From positions 2,486,339-2,550,338 of the forward strand of contig NZ_LFJC01000003.1 of assembly GCF_002776695.1 (NCBI RefSeq): a stretch of 64,000 nucleotides of DNA, in the 5' to 3' direction. The notes beneath the pieces were generated by a model. The model did not search any database and was not told where the DNA came from. It saw nothing but the letters and a program-made list of their open reading frames with translations. The DNA is from Bradyrhizobium nitroreducens (lineage in GTDB: Bacteria; Pseudomonadota; Alphaproteobacteria; Rhizobiales; Xanthobacteraceae). Each line of letters starts with the position of its first letter. Position 1 is the first letter of the stretch. Below, piece by piece: positions 1-9,543 of the stretch. A program made the translations under genes and the position numbers.

Positions 1-1
1 C

Positions 2-64
2 GGTCCTGACAACCGGTGGATGACGGCTCAACGCATCGAAGTATCCGGCGGACAGACCATCTAA
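2..64 (+). CDS. SDR family oxidoreductase, C-terminal fragment (cut by window edge)
   Basis: Only the last 20 codons lie in the window. They read GPDNRWMTAQRIEVSGGQTI and end at TAA. An asparagine-arginine-tryptophan stretch followed by an EVSGGQ-type tail is the usual end of classical short-chain dehydrogenases, where it helps close the nucleotide pocket. The substrate cannot be told from this piece. It converges on the hydrogenase cluster from the other strand and probably marks the ordinary chromosomal neighbour of that cluster. Assignment rests on the tail alone. Confidence 0.6.
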   Translation, partial: GPDNRWMTAQRIEVSGGQTI

Positions 65-367
65 GACTTACTGATTCTGGGCTTTGAGATCGCCGGGCGT
101 CCTCCGGGATTCCCGGTGAAAACCATGCCAAAGTCTGGGCGACTGATCAACCAGAACAGTCGCTGGTCAAGAAGCGCATGGCTGCACTCGCGAGCTGCAA
201 AGAGAAGCGGAATGGGGTCGTTCTTGGAACAATGATCCGACAGTCAATACACCGTGAACCGCCAGCTCAAATTGGAGACGCTGCGGTTGCATCCATTCAA
301 GGATCTAATGGGCCGCCGCCGGTCAGATTCATCGGAGGTAGCTTCGTGCAAGAATGCCGTCAGCAGA
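65..367. other. Intergenic stretch between SDR 3' end and hupT 3' end; no gene seen
   Basis: About 300 bases lie between two convergent genes. Short open frames on both strands have no recognisable motif and no good ribosome-binding site. A small inverted repeat, CCGGG-ATT-CCCGG (near 107-119), is too short and lacks a T-run, so I do not call a terminator. The stretch could hold an eroded mobile-element remnant, but nothing in it is specific enough to say so. Confidence 0.4.
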
Positions 368-1735
368 CTATGCCGCCGGCAGCACAAACGAAAAAGTCGC
401 GCCGCCTTCCGGGGCGTTCGCTGCAAGGAGCTCGCCGCCGTGCTCGCGCACGATGCCATAGCTGATCCACAGGCCGAGCCCCGTGCCTTCGCCGACCCGC
501 TTGGTGGTAAAGAACGGTTCGAAGATATGGCTGATGTGATCCTTGTCGATTCCCGGACCGTTGTCCGAAATCCGCAACGAGATCTCGTTGCCCTCGCGTG
601 CAGCCGAGACGACCAACCGGGGCAATTCGGTGCCTCGCATCGCGTCGATCGCATTTTCCACGAGATTGACGATGACCTGATGTAGTTGGCCCTCGTTACC
701 GGAGATCCAGAGCTCCGGTTCGAGCTCCATCTGCAGGTCGATGCGTACCTGCTTGGTGCGGACGGCCCACAGCACGGCGGTGTTGATCAACCGCTCGATA
801 TTGACGCGCTCGACCTCACCGAGCTTGCTGAAGGACAGCCGGCGGAGGTTCTTGACGATCTCGCTTATGCGGACCGCACCCTCCATGGTGCCCTCGATCA
901 ACGGACCGAAATCCTCGATAACATCGTCGATCCGCAGGCTCTTCTTCAGCGCCGCGAGGTCGCTCGCCCGGCTCTTGCCGTGAATCGCGTCAAGATAGGC
1001 GACGATGGCAGCGCGGTAGCGTATCAGGGTGTGGATGTTGCCGTAGACGAAGCTGATCGGATTGTTCAGCTCGTGCGCGACACCGGCGACGAGTCGGCCG
1101 AGGCTCGCCATCTTCTCCTGCTCGACAAGTTGCCGCTGCGCGCGCTGCAATTCATGATGCGCCTTGTGCAGCGCCTCATAGGCACGGCGCAGCTCGCCGA
1201 TCGGTCGGCCAGTCAGAACCACACCGATGAAACGGCCGCGATGATCGTGACGCGGGGAGCTGTTGATCGCGAACAGATCGGTGCTGCCGCCATCCGTCGA
1301 AAATCTCAATTCGCCATCGACGACGTCGGGCGTGCCGCGCGGCTTCAGGAGCGGCACGATCTTGGCAGCGTCGGCGGCATCGATGACGTCGGCGATGTTC
1401 TTACCCACCACGTCCTCGACGCTGCGGCCAAGCGCATGCTGGAATGCGGAATTGACCTGCTGCACCAGACCCTTGGCATCACAGACAACGAGGATGTCCG
1501 AGACGGACTCGATGACGTTGGTGACGAAGGCCTGGGCCTCCTCCAGCTCCGCGTTCTTGTGCTCGAGGTCGACTTCGTAGCGCAACAGGTCCGAATAGAC
1601 CTCGTCCATCTTGCGGATGACTTCGATCCAGGCGCCCTCGCGCTCGCGATCGAATTCGATCGCTCCGCTGCTGGTGACCAGCTTGAGAAGCGAATCCGGT
1701 TCGATCGCTTCAGGAGAATGCGTCGCCTTTGGCAT
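368..1735 (-). CDS. hupT: HupT-type soluble histidine kinase of the hydrogenase two-component system
   Basis: 455 residues with no membrane segment, so a cytoplasmic kinase. A PAS-like domain spans about residues 70-180, a coiled linker follows, then the H-box with His221 (VAHELNNP), the N-box NLVENAIDAM, and the glycine boxes DNGPGID and EGTGLGLWISYG. HupT/HoxJ kinases sense H2 through the regulatory hydrogenase HupUV/HoxBC and control phosphorylation of HoxA/HupR. The gene is last in the operon, and its start overlaps the hoxA 3' end by 26 bases, suggesting coupled translation. The partner genes hupUV are not in this window. Family call is firm; the H2-signalling role follows from context. 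Confidence 0.88.
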   Translation of the reverse strand: MPKATHSPEAIEPDSLLKLVTSSGAIEFDREREGAWIEVIRKMDEVYSDLLRYEVDLEHKNAELEEAQAFVTNVIESVSDILVVCDAKGLVQQVNSAFQHALGRSVEDVVGKNIADVIDAADAAKIVPLLKPRGTPDVVDGELRFSTDGGSTDLFAINSSPRHDHRGRFIGVVLTGRPIGELRRAYEALHKAHHELQRAQRQLVEQEKMASLGRLVAGVAHELNNPISFVYGNIHTLIRYRAAIVAYLDAIHGKSRASDLAALKKSLRIDDVIEDFGPLIEGTMEGAVRISEIVKNLRRLSFSKLGEVERVNIERLINTAVLWAVRTKQVRIDLQMELEPELWISGNEGQLHQVIVNLVENAIDAMRGTELPRLVVSAAREGNEISLRISDNGPGIDKDHISHIFEPFFTTKRVGEGTGLGLWISYGIVREHGGELLAANAPEGGATFSFVLPAA

Positions 1736-3167
1736 TTTTTCTCAGATCATACCTAGACAGCTTGTTCCTGAGTCCCACCCGTGACAGACCCAGCTCGCTC
1801 GCAACACGGCTGATATTTCCGTCGTACCTCTCCAGGCAATTCATGATAACCGACTTCTCGAGATCCTCCACTTTATCTTTCAAGGAGGCCGATCCGTTCG
1901 ACTTGCCGTGGGCCGGGATCGGCGCGGGTCGCCTCCCGCTGCGGCGCCCCAAGAGCGGCGGGGCGCGCAGCTCGTCCTGATCGGCAAGGACCGCCATGCG
2001 TTGGATCTCATTCTGGAGCTCGCGCACGTTGCCCGGCCAGTGATATTTTGCGAATTCATCCAGTGCCGAACGCGCGAAGCGCAGGCTCGGCCGGTTGAAC
2101 GAGATCTTGACCGCCGACAGCACGCCCTCGGCGATCAGTGAAATATCCATCGGACGCTCACGCAGCGCCGGCATATGCACCGGGAATGCAGCGAGGCGAT
2201 AGTACAGATCGCGCCGAAAGCGGCCGGCTTCGACCTCGGCCTCCAGGTCGCGATTGGTCGCCGCCACCACGCGCACGTCGACCTTGCGCACGCGCTGTGC
2301 ACCGAGGGGGCGGATCTCGCTCTCCTGCAGCACGCGCAGGAGCTTGACCTGGAACGCCGGCGAAGTCTCGCCGATCTCGTCGAGGAAAATAGTCCCGCCG
2401 TCGGCGACCTCGAACAGGCCGATGCGATCCTGATAGGCGCCGGTGAAGGCGCCCTTCTTGCAGCCGAACAGTTCGCTCTCCAAGAGCTCGTCCGGCAGTG
2501 CGCCGCAGTTCTCGACCACGAACGCCTTGTTGGCGCGCGCCGAGCCGTAGTGGATGGCGCGCGCCAAAAGCTCCTTGCCAGTGCCGGACTCGCCGGTGAT
2601 CAGAACCGAGATATCGTAGTCGGCGGCGCGCCTGCCGAGTTCGATCACGTTGTGCATCGGACTTTCCGGCGAATGCACGATACGATCGAAATCGTGGAGC
2701 TGCTTGGCCACCCCACGCTTGACCGAGACGACCTTCTTGATGTGACCCGACGTCGCCTTGACGTCGACGCCGGCGGTTTCCGTCTCCTTCTGCAGCCGAT
2801 AGAGCTGAACCGCCTCCTTGACGATCTCGATCAGCTGCTCCGGCTGCCAGGGTTTGGTGATGTATTGATAGATGCCGGCCTCGTTCAGTCCCGCGATGAT
2901 GTCCTCGGAGTCCGAATAGCCGGAAATGATCATCCGTACCGGATCTGGCCAGAGCTCGCGGACGCGCTTCAAAAAGCTCACGCCGGATTCATGCGGCATC
3001 CGCTGGTCGCAGAGGATCGCGTGGACGATCTCGCCCTCCAGCAGCTTCTCCGCATCGGTCGCGTTGCCGACGCAGAGCACCTCGAAATCCTCCCTGAGCA
3101 CGCGCCGGAGCGCTTCCTGCGAGCGGACCTCGTCGTCGACGACGAGAATGGTTCCCTGAATGCTCAC
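1710..3167 (-). CDS. hoxA: HoxA/HupR response regulator, sigma-54 activator of hydrogenase genes
   Basis: 485 residues in NtrC-like order. The receiver domain has the acidic pair DD (11-12) and phospho-acceptor Asp54 in CDQRMP. The AAA+ domain has Walker A GESGTGKE near 192-199 and the sigma-54 contact loop GAFTGA at 239-244. A Fis-type HTH lies near the C-terminus ([18 protein letters not shown]). It starts with GTG overlapping the hypX stop (GTGA). In Bradyrhizobium HoxA drives hup transcription with sigma-54 in free-living cells. A consensus sigma-54 site sits in front of hupG at 13926-13941, so it probably controls its own operon. Confidence 0.92.
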   Translation of the reverse strand: MSIQGTILVVDDEVRSQEALRRVLREDFEVLCVGNATDAEKLLEGEIVHAILCDQRMPHESGVSFLKRVRELWPDPVRMIISGYSDSEDIIAGLNEAGIYQYITKPWQPEQLIEIVKEAVQLYRLQKETETAGVDVKATSGHIKKVVSVKRGVAKQLHDFDRIVHSPESPMHNVIELGRRAADYDISVLITGESGTGKELLARAIHYGSARANKAFVVENCGALPDELLESELFGCKKGAFTGAYQDRIGLFEVADGGTIFLDEIGETSPAFQVKLLRVLQESEIRPLGAQRVRKVDVRVVAATNRDLEAEVEAGRFRRDLYYRLAAFPVHMPALRERPMDISLIAEGVLSAVKISFNRPSLRFARSALDEFAKYHWPGNVRELQNEIQRMAVLADQDELRAPPLLGRRSGRRPAPIPAHGKSNGSASLKDKVEDLEKSVIMNCLERYDGNISRVASELGLSRVGLRNKLSRYDLRKNAKGDAFS

Positions 3168-4864
3168 GATGGCACCGCCATGCCAATGGGCCGCCCGGGC
3201 ACGCGGGTTGACCGGTGACTCGCGATGGTCAACGGCGTGCGCGATTTCGGGACCTTGTGAATGAAGTTGTAGCGCGCGACGTGGTAGCTCGGATCGAAGC
3301 CGTAGAAATTCAGCTTCATCCGCCGCAGTTCCGCGTCGCGATAGGATTGCAGGGGCTTCTCGGCTTCATCGGCTGCGCGACGCTGCTGCTTGGCGGCTAG
3401 GCGCATGGCAAGCCCGGCATCCGACGCCATGGCGGCGCCGCGCCGTACGAGGCTTATGTCGGCAAGTTCCTCGCCTGATAACACGCGATCGACGATGCCG
3501 AGGCGCCGCGCTTCCGCCACCCCCATCGGGAGCCGGCATTGCGTGATCCGGGTTGCGTTCGCTGCGCCCGCACGGCGCGGCAACAGATAGGTCCAGTATT
3601 CCGAGCCGTAGAGATTGCCCATGTCCTTGTAGTGCGGATTGAGGACGATCTGGTCGCTTGCCCAGACCTCGTCGGCGGCGAGACTGAGGAACACTCCGCC
3701 CGCACCAGCGTTGCCGCGCATGACCGAGACGACCAGGCGATCGGTGGTCTCGATGATCGCGCGGGCGAGATCGTCGATCGCATTGATGTTGCGCCAAGAC
3801 TCGTCCGCGGCGCTTTCGGCCGCCTCGATCTCGGCAAGATGGATGCCGTTGGACCAATAGTCCTGGCCGCCCGTCAGCAGCAGCACCCTGGTCGGACGCG
3901 CCAGCGCGGCGCGATAGGCGTCGAGCAGGGCTTCGCAGTCGCCGGTGCTCATGGCGCCGTTGTAGAACGAGAATGCGAGCTCGCCCACCTGGCCATACTC
4001 GCGATAACGTATCGGGGCATAGCCGCAACCGGGCCTGTGCGGCAGCTGCGCCGCCTCCTCCGCGAAGATCTTTGCCGCGGGCCGTTTCAGGCTCCTTGGC
4101 GCTAGCCGCCTGACGTGGCCGATCCAGACCGCACCATCGATCGTGGCTCGCGCAAGCGCGCCGTCGCATTGCGCGACGACGGTTCCGGGCACGCCGGAGA
4201 TCTCGTGCGCTTCATGCGCGTCGAACAGCCTGACGTCCTGGAAGAACAGGCTGTCGACGAGACCCGGCATGCCATCGGCGCTGCGGATCTTGCGCAGGAT
4301 GGTCGCAGTGGTGTCGAGTTGCCAGTCGATCGCTCGGTCCGCCTGACGGCACGGTCCACGCGTGCGAATGCGCGGGTCGTCCGCGCGTAACGGCTGCGGA
4401 GCAGCTCTTCCGGCTTCGATCGCCGCGACGGCTTCGAGAACCGCCTCGACGGCGCTCGATGTCACCTCGTCGCGGTAGATGCTGGACTTCGCGGCGGACC
4501 GCATCGGAAAGGTACGAAACGCCCAGACCGGACCGGCATCGAACTCACCATCCGCCTGCAGCACCGTGACGCCCCATTCGCTTGCATCTTCGAGAATGGC
4601 CCAGTCGAGCGCAGCCGGACCACGGTCACCGGGGGGTCCGGGATGAACGATCAGGCAGCACACGCTGCGCCAGATATCGTCTGGAATCGCTCGCTTCAGG
4701 AACGGCGCGATCACCAGATCCGGCCGATAGAGCGCCACGCTCTCGCGCGTGACATCGGCATGGATGTCGAGCTCGACCGAGACGTGGTGACCTCGTTCCC
4801 TAAGCTCGACGTGGAGCCGCTGCGTCAGGCTGTTGAAGGAATGCGACAGGAGCAGAATGCGCAT
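3164..4864 (-). CDS. hypX: Hydrogenase maturation factor HypX (HoxX), CO-ligand synthesis
   Basis: 566 residues in two domains. The N-terminal half resembles N10-formyl-tetrahydrofolate-dependent formyltransferases, with the catalytic motif HPGPPGDRG at 74-82 and DWAI just after. The C-terminal half is an enoyl-CoA hydratase/crotonase fold. Work on HypX elsewhere shows that it passes a formyl group to CoA and then releases CO from formyl-CoA, supplying the active-site CO of NiFe hydrogenases under aerobic conditions. It is nine bases downstream of hypE and overlaps hoxA. Its presence suggests that the cognate hydrogenase was matured in the presence of oxygen. Confidence 0.93.
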   Translation of the reverse strand: MRILLLSHSFNSLTQRLHVELRERGHHVSVELDIHADVTRESVALYRPDLVIAPFLKRAIPDDIWRSVCCLIVHPGPPGDRGPAALDWAILEDASEWGVTVLQADGEFDAGPVWAFRTFPMRSAAKSSIYRDEVTSSAVEAVLEAVAAIEAGRAAPQPLRADDPRIRTRGPCRQADRAIDWQLDTTATILRKIRSADGMPGLVDSLFFQDVRLFDAHEAHEISGVPGTVVAQCDGALARATIDGAVWIGHVRRLAPRSLKRPAAKIFAEEAAQLPHRPGCGYAPIRYREYGQVGELAFSFYNGAMSTGDCEALLDAYRAALARPTRVLLLTGGQDYWSNGIHLAEIEAAESAADESWRNINAIDDLARAIIETTDRLVVSVMRGNAGAGGVFLSLAADEVWASDQIVLNPHYKDMGNLYGSEYWTYLLPRRAGAANATRITQCRLPMGVAEARRLGIVDRVLSGEELADISLVRRGAAMASDAGLAMRLAAKQQRRAADEAEKPLQSYRDAELRRMKLNFYGFDPSYHVARYNFIHKVPKSRTPLTIASHRSTRVPGRPIGMAVPS

Positions 4865-4872
4865 CGTGGGCC

Positions 4873-5913
4873 TCAGCAGATACGGGGTAGTTGCTCGCCC
4901 GACAACCAGTCGACAATTCGGCCGCCGCCAAAGCTCGTTGCCATCTGCACGAAATGATGATCGTCGGCAACGGCCTCGCCGATGTCGGCAGCCTCCCGGC
5001 CAAGCGGGTGCGCCCGCATCGCGGCCAGCACCGCACCAGCAGCCTCCGACGCGACGATCGCGACCAGCTTGCCCTCGTTGGCGACGTGGAGCGGATCAAG
5101 TCCAAGCAGTTCGCACGCCGCCGCCACCCCCGGCTTCACGGGGATCGCCTGCTCGATGAGATGGAAGCCGAGGCCGGACTGCTGGGCGATCTCGTTCAGC
5201 GCAGCCGCGAGTCCGCCGCGGGTCGGATCGCGCATGAGGCGGATGCTGCGACCACCGGCTTCGACCATGTTCGCGACGAGACCGTTCAATGACACGGAAT
5301 CCGAGACGATCTCGGTCTCGAAGGCAAGGTTCTGCCGCCTCGACATGATAGCCACGCCGTGATCGCCGAGCGTACCCGATATCAGAACGCGATCGCCCAC
5401 ACGCGCATTTTCGGCCGAGAGATCGAGCCCGTCGGGCACGACCCCGACGCCGGCGGTCGAGATGAACAGACCATCGGCCTTGCCGCGCTCGACCACCTTG
5501 GTGTCGCCAGTGATGATGTGGACGCCGGCCTTGCGCGCGGCTTCCCCCATCGACTCCGCGATCGTCTTGAGGTCGGCGAACCGAAAGCCTTCCTCGATGA
5601 TGAAGCTCGCCGAGAGATAGAGCGGCCGTGCACCGGCCATGGCGATGTCATTGACGGTGCCGTGCACCGCGAGCGAGCCGATATTGCCGCCGGGAAAGAA
5701 CAGCGGCGAGACCACATAGCCGTCGGTCGTCATCACCATGCGCCCGGCGCCGACGTCGAAAGCCGACTGGTCGTTGCCGCGCGCCAGCCATTCGTTGCCG
5801 AAAGCCTCGTGGAACAGGCCCGAGATCAATTGCGCCATGGCACGGCCACCCGAGCCGTGGGACAGGTCGACGCAGCCGTTCCTGATGTCGAGCTTGCGCT
5901 GGTAGGCCTTCAT
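4873..5913 (-). CDS. hypE: Hydrogenase maturation protein HypE (cyanide ligand synthesis)
   Basis: 346 residues, the normal size. The start MKAYQRKLD was chosen because it overlaps the hypD stop (ATGA) and the family begins here, although the frame stays open upstream. It carries the AIR-synthase-like fold with LSHGSGGRAM near the N-terminus and ends in the canonical PRIC tail, whose last cysteine carries the carbamoyl group from HypF. HypE dehydrates this ATP-dependently to a thiocyanate and passes CN to iron on HypC-HypD. Nothing essential is missing. Confidence 0.95.
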   Translation of the reverse strand: MKAYQRKLDIRNGCVDLSHGSGGRAMAQLISGLFHEAFGNEWLARGNDQSAFDVGAGRMVMTTDGYVVSPLFFPGGNIGSLAVHGTVNDIAMAGARPLYLSASFIIEEGFRFADLKTIAESMGEAARKAGVHIITGDTKVVERGKADGLFISTAGVGVVPDGLDLSAENARVGDRVLISGTLGDHGVAIMSRRQNLAFETEIVSDSVSLNGLVANMVEAGGRSIRLMRDPTRGGLAAALNEIAQQSGLGFHLIEQAIPVKPGVAAACELLGLDPLHVANEGKLVAIVASEAAGAVLAAMRAHPLGREAADIGEAVADDHHFVQMATSFGGGRIVDWLSGEQLPRIC

Positions 5914-7052
5914 GACGCCCGCCTCTGCTGGTGATCCCGGAAGCGGCCGTAGGTCCAGTGCGCGGCGCAGGCCCCTTCTGAGGAGACCATGCAGGATCCC
6001 ATCGGCGTCTCCGGTGTGCAGACGGTGCCGAACAGCTTGCAGTCGACCGGCTTCTTCACTCCGCGCAGGATGGCGCCGCATTCGCACGCGGGATTGTCGT
6101 CGGCATGCAGCTCGTCCATGTCGAAGCGGACCTCAGCGTCGTATTTGGCGTAGGCGCGCTTCAGCTTCAGTCCGCTATAGGGAACCTGTCCAAGACCGCG
6201 CCATTCGAACTGGTCGCGTAGCTCGAAGATGTCGGAAACTTCTTCCTTGGCGCGAAGATTGCCGTCGCGGTTCACCGCGCGGCTGTATTGGTTCTCGACC
6301 TCATGCCTGTGCTCGTTGACCTGCCGCACCAGCATGAGAATGGCTTGCATCATATCGAGCGGCTCGAAGCCGGAGATCACAACCGGCTTGCCGAACTCCT
6401 CGGCAAAGAACTCGTAAGGAGCGGTGCCGATGATGGTCGAGACATGCGCTGGCCCGACAAAACCGTCGATCTCGACCCGGCCGATATTGCGGATGTCGGG
6501 GCTCTCCAGGATGTTCTGCATCGCCGGCGGCGTCAGCACGTGGTTGCAGAACACGCTGAAGTTCTCGATCTGCTTTTTCTCGGCGAGCCGGATCATGACC
6601 GCTGTGGGCGGCGTCGTCGTCTCGAAGCCGATGGCGAAGAACACGACCTCGCGCCCGGGATTGTCCGCGGCGATCCGGATCGCGTCGGTCGTTGAATAGA
6701 CCATGCGGATGTCGGCACCGCGCGCCTTCACCTTCAGGAGCGATGCGCCGTGCGAGCCGGGCACGCGCATCAGATCGCCATAGACGCAGAGGATAATGTC
6801 CGGCCGCTCCGCAAGCCGGATCGCCATGTCGATGCGCCCGGCCGGCAGCACACAGACCGGACAGCCGGGGCCGTGGATCATCCGCACGTTCTTCGGCAGC
6901 ATGTCCTCGAGACCATAGCGCGAGATCGCGTGCGTATGGCCGCCGCAGAATTCCATGAAGCGATAAGGCTTGTTCGGATTAGCCTCGTTGCGGATCGCCT
7001 TCGCGAGCCCGAGCGCAATTTCCTTGTCGCGAAACTCGTCGGCATATTTCAT
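5910..7052 (-). CDS. hypD: Hydrogenase maturation protein HypD (iron scaffold)
   Basis: 380 residues. The N-terminal motifs CGGHTH (about 36-41) and GPGCPVC hold the conserved cysteines that bind the Fe(CN)2CO unit with HypC. Near the C-terminus four cysteines (CECGAIL, VDCKLFG, TVCTPET, GSCMVS region) form the [4Fe-4S] site. It overlaps both neighbours by four bases (ATGA), which fits equimolar HypC-HypD-HypE production. Length and residues are complete. Confidence 0.96.
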   Translation of the reverse strand: MKYADEFRDKEIALGLAKAIRNEANPNKPYRFMEFCGGHTHAISRYGLEDMLPKNVRMIHGPGCPVCVLPAGRIDMAIRLAERPDIILCVYGDLMRVPGSHGASLLKVKARGADIRMVYSTTDAIRIAADNPGREVVFFAIGFETTTPPTAVMIRLAEKKQIENFSVFCNHVLTPPAMQNILESPDIRNIGRVEIDGFVGPAHVSTIIGTAPYEFFAEEFGKPVVISGFEPLDMMQAILMLVRQVNEHRHEVENQYSRAVNRDGNLRAKEEVSDIFELRDQFEWRGLGQVPYSGLKLKRAYAKYDAEVRFDMDELHADDNPACECGAILRGVKKPVDCKLFGTVCTPETPMGSCMVSSEGACAAHWTYGRFRDHQQRRAS

Positions 7053-7285
7053 GACGCGGCTCCTTCTCCCGCGGCGCTGAGCTCTCGCAACAGTTCGAGC
7101 GTCCGCCTGGCCTCCTCCGGATCGATCTTGGTCAGGGCGTAGCCGACATGGATGATCACGTAGTCGCCGACGGCAAGGTCTTCGATCAAGGCGACTGATA
7201 TCTCCTTGCTGACGCCGTCGATCGAGACAATCGCCATCTCGTCAGGGAGGAGCTTCGTGACCTCAGCAGGTATCGCGAGACACAT
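7049..7285 (-). CDS. hypC: Hydrogenase assembly chaperone HypC
   Basis: 78 residues beginning MCLAIP. Cys2, exposed after removal of Met1, carries the iron fragment from HypD to the hydrogenase large-subunit precursor. An in-frame extension of 18 codons upstream was rejected because the family starts exactly at MCL and this ATG overlaps the hypF stop by one base (TGATG). The paralogue hupF, which normally serves the same operon as an O2-protecting chaperone, is not found here. Confidence 0.95.
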   Translation of the reverse strand: MCLAIPAEVTKLLPDEMAIVSIDGVSKEISVALIEDLAVGDYVIIHVGYALTKIDPEEARRTLELLRELSAAGEGAAS

Positions 7286-9543
7286 CAGGCGGTTCCTTCC
7301 AGGCCTTGCTGTTCGAGGAGTTGCAGCGCCGCGATCCACGCCTGACCGAGGCTGAGACCACCGTCATTGGGCGGCAGCTGCCGCGGCCGCAATGGAGAAA
7401 GGCCCGAGGCGATGCAGCCGCGCTGGATCTCGTCCGTGAGAATCGCATTGAGGAAGCAGCCGCCGCTCAGGGTGACGGTCGTGATGCCGGTTTCGCGCGC
7501 CGCTCGACCGATCCAGTCGACGCAGGCCGCCGCAACGGTGCCGTGAAACAGCTCGGTGCCGTGGACCGGATCGAGGCCCTCGGTAGCAAGGTGCGCGAGC
7601 AACGGGACGAGAGACAGCATCCCGTTCTCGATGGTCCAGCCGTCCTCCGCGATCTGCGGCGTGCGAACGCGCGCTTCCAGCTTCATCGCGGCTTCGCCCT
7701 CGTAGCTTTGGACCCGGCAAAGGCCGAGCAGTCCCGCCGCTGCGTCGAACAGCCGCCCGGCGCTGGTCGTCACCGGCACGCCGCCTTGCGCGAGCATGGC
7801 GGCCAGATGCGCAGCCTGCGGCTCTGCCGCAAAGCGCGTTGCAATCGTCTCGCCACGTTGCAGGACATGAAGCACGCCTGCGGCCATGCGCCAGGGTTGG
7901 CGCGCGGCGCGATCGCCGCCCGGCATCTTCAAGGGCGACAGATGTCCGAGCCGCCGGAAGCGCGCGCCCTCGCAGAGCAACAGCTCGCCGCCCCAGTTGC
8001 CGCCATCGCTGCCATGGCCGAAGCCGTCGAGCACCAGCGCCAGTGCCGGTCCCGCGACGCCATGTTCCGCCATCACGGAGGCCGCATGGGCGTGATGGTG
8101 CTGGACCGCGATCAACCTCTTTCCGCTCGCCTCGGCAAAACGGGTGGAGGCCATGTTCGGATGTAGGTCATGAGCCACGACGACCGGCTCGACATCCAGC
8201 GTCAAGAGCAGGTGCTCGATGGTCTCCTCGAAGAAGCGGATGCCTTCGGCGGTGTCGAGGTCACCGACATGCTGCGAAACGAAGGCCTCGTTGCCGCGCG
8301 TGACCGTCACCGTCGATTTCAGCGCGCCGCCGACGGCGAGGATCGGCGGCACCGACCGCGCGAGGCGAACCGGCTCGGGCACGTAGCCGCGGGCACGGCG
8401 GATCATTTGCGTCCGGCCGGCAATGACTGCGGCCACGGAGTCGTCGGCACGGGTGACGATGTCGCGGTCATGGGTGACGATGAGGTCGGCGATACCGGCC
8501 AGCATTCGTTCTGCCTGGCGATTGTCGGTCAGAAGCGGCTCGCCGCCGCGATTGGCGCTGGTGGCGACAATCACCCAGCGCCCATCGGTCCGCGGATGCG
8601 CCGATTCCAGCGCTTCGAAGATCAGGTAATGCAGCGGGACGACCGGCAGCATGACGCCGAGGCGCGACAATTCAGGTGCGATCGCGGGCGCGAGACGATG
8701 GCGCGACGTCATCAGTACGATCGGCCGCGGCGACGTTTCGAGCAACGCCAGCTCGGCGGCGGCGGCGTCAGCGATGTCGGCAACCGTGTCCCGCGACGCA
8801 ACCATAACCGCAAACGGCTTCTGGTCGCGCTGCTTGCGCTGCCGCAGCCGCAGTATGACCGCCTCGTCGCGGGCATCGCAGAGCAGCTGATAGCCGCCGA
8901 GCCCCTTGATCGCGACGATCCCGCCAGCGGCAATCGCCGCAGCGATGTCCGCGCACCCGTGGCTGAGCTTTGGGCCGCATTGCGGGCAGGCGATCGCCTC
9001 GGCATGGAAACGGCGGCTCCTGGGATCGGCGTAGTCGCCGGCGCAGGCCCCGCACATGCCAAAGCGCTTCATCGCCGTGGTCTGGCGATCATAGGGCAGC
9101 CGCTCGGCGATCGTGTAGCGCGGGCCGCAATGGGTGCAGTTGACGAAGGGGTACCGGTAGAAACGGCTGGCCGGGTCGAACAGTTCGCCTAGGCATTCCG
9201 GGCAGGTCGCGGCATCGGCGACGATGCGTGTCGACACCCGCCCCTGTTCGCTGGTGCGGATGCAGAACTCTTCGCTCGCCACCGCGCCGACCGGCTGCAC
9301 CGAGATCTCGTCGATCCTGGCGAGCGGTGGCTTTTCCAGCGGCAGCGCCAAGACGAAGTCGGAGGCGCGATCGCCCTCCACCTCGATCACGACGCCGTGG
9401 GGATCGTTGGCGACGAAGCCGCCGAGGCGATAGCGGGTGGCAAGGCCATAGACATAGGGGCGAAAACCAACGCCCTGCACGGCGCCGCGCACATGCAGGC
9501 GCAGTCGCCGTCCATCCTGTGCCGTGGCTTCGCCGCCCATCAT
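7285..9543 (-). CDS. hypF: Carbamoyltransferase HypF
   Basis: About 752 residues. In order: an acylphosphatase-like domain (RGAVQGVGFRPYVY), two zinc-binding Cys4 pairs (CPECLGE...CTHCGP and CGACAGD...CPQCGP), a YrdC-like nucleotide-binding domain, and a Kae1-like carbamoyl transfer domain with HHAHAAS. It converts carbamoyl phosphate plus ATP to carbamoyl-adenylate and loads the HypE C-terminal cysteine. The second ATG-type codon (9543) overlaps the hypB stop by one base; a GTG lies one codon earlier. All domains are present, so I expect it to be active. Confidence 0.95.
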   Translation of the reverse strand: MMGGEATAQDGRRLRLHVRGAVQGVGFRPYVYGLATRYRLGGFVANDPHGVVIEVEGDRASDFVLALPLEKPPLARIDEISVQPVGAVASEEFCIRTSEQGRVSTRIVADAATCPECLGELFDPASRFYRYPFVNCTHCGPRYTIAERLPYDRQTTAMKRFGMCGACAGDYADPRSRRFHAEAIACPQCGPKLSHGCADIAAAIAAGGIVAIKGLGGYQLLCDARDEAVILRLRQRKQRDQKPFAVMVASRDTVADIADAAAAELALLETSPRPIVLMTSRHRLAPAIAPELSRLGVMLPVVPLHYLIFEALESAHPRTDGRWVIVATSANRGGEPLLTDNRQAERMLAGIADLIVTHDRDIVTRADDSVAAVIAGRTQMIRRARGYVPEPVRLARSVPPILAVGGALKSTVTVTRGNEAFVSQHVGDLDTAEGIRFFEETIEHLLLTLDVEPVVVAHDLHPNMASTRFAEASGKRLIAVQHHHAHAASVMAEHGVAGPALALVLDGFGHGSDGGNWGGELLLCEGARFRRLGHLSPLKMPGGDRAARQPWRMAAGVLHVLQRGETIATRFAAEPQAAHLAAMLAQGGVPVTTSAGRLFDAAAGLLGLCRVQSYEGEAAMKLEARVRTPQIAEDGWTIENGMLSLVPLLAHLATEGLDPVHGTELFHGTVAAACVDWIGRAARETGITTVTLSGGCFLNAILTDEIQRGCIASGLSPLRPRQLPPNDGGLSLGQAWIAALQLLEQQGLEGTA

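Noticed and set aside
686..1756. Open frame of about 356 codons on the plus strand opposite hupT
   Set aside because: It is the complement of a fully motif-supported kinase gene. High GC in third positions keeps the antisense frame open. No family motifs.
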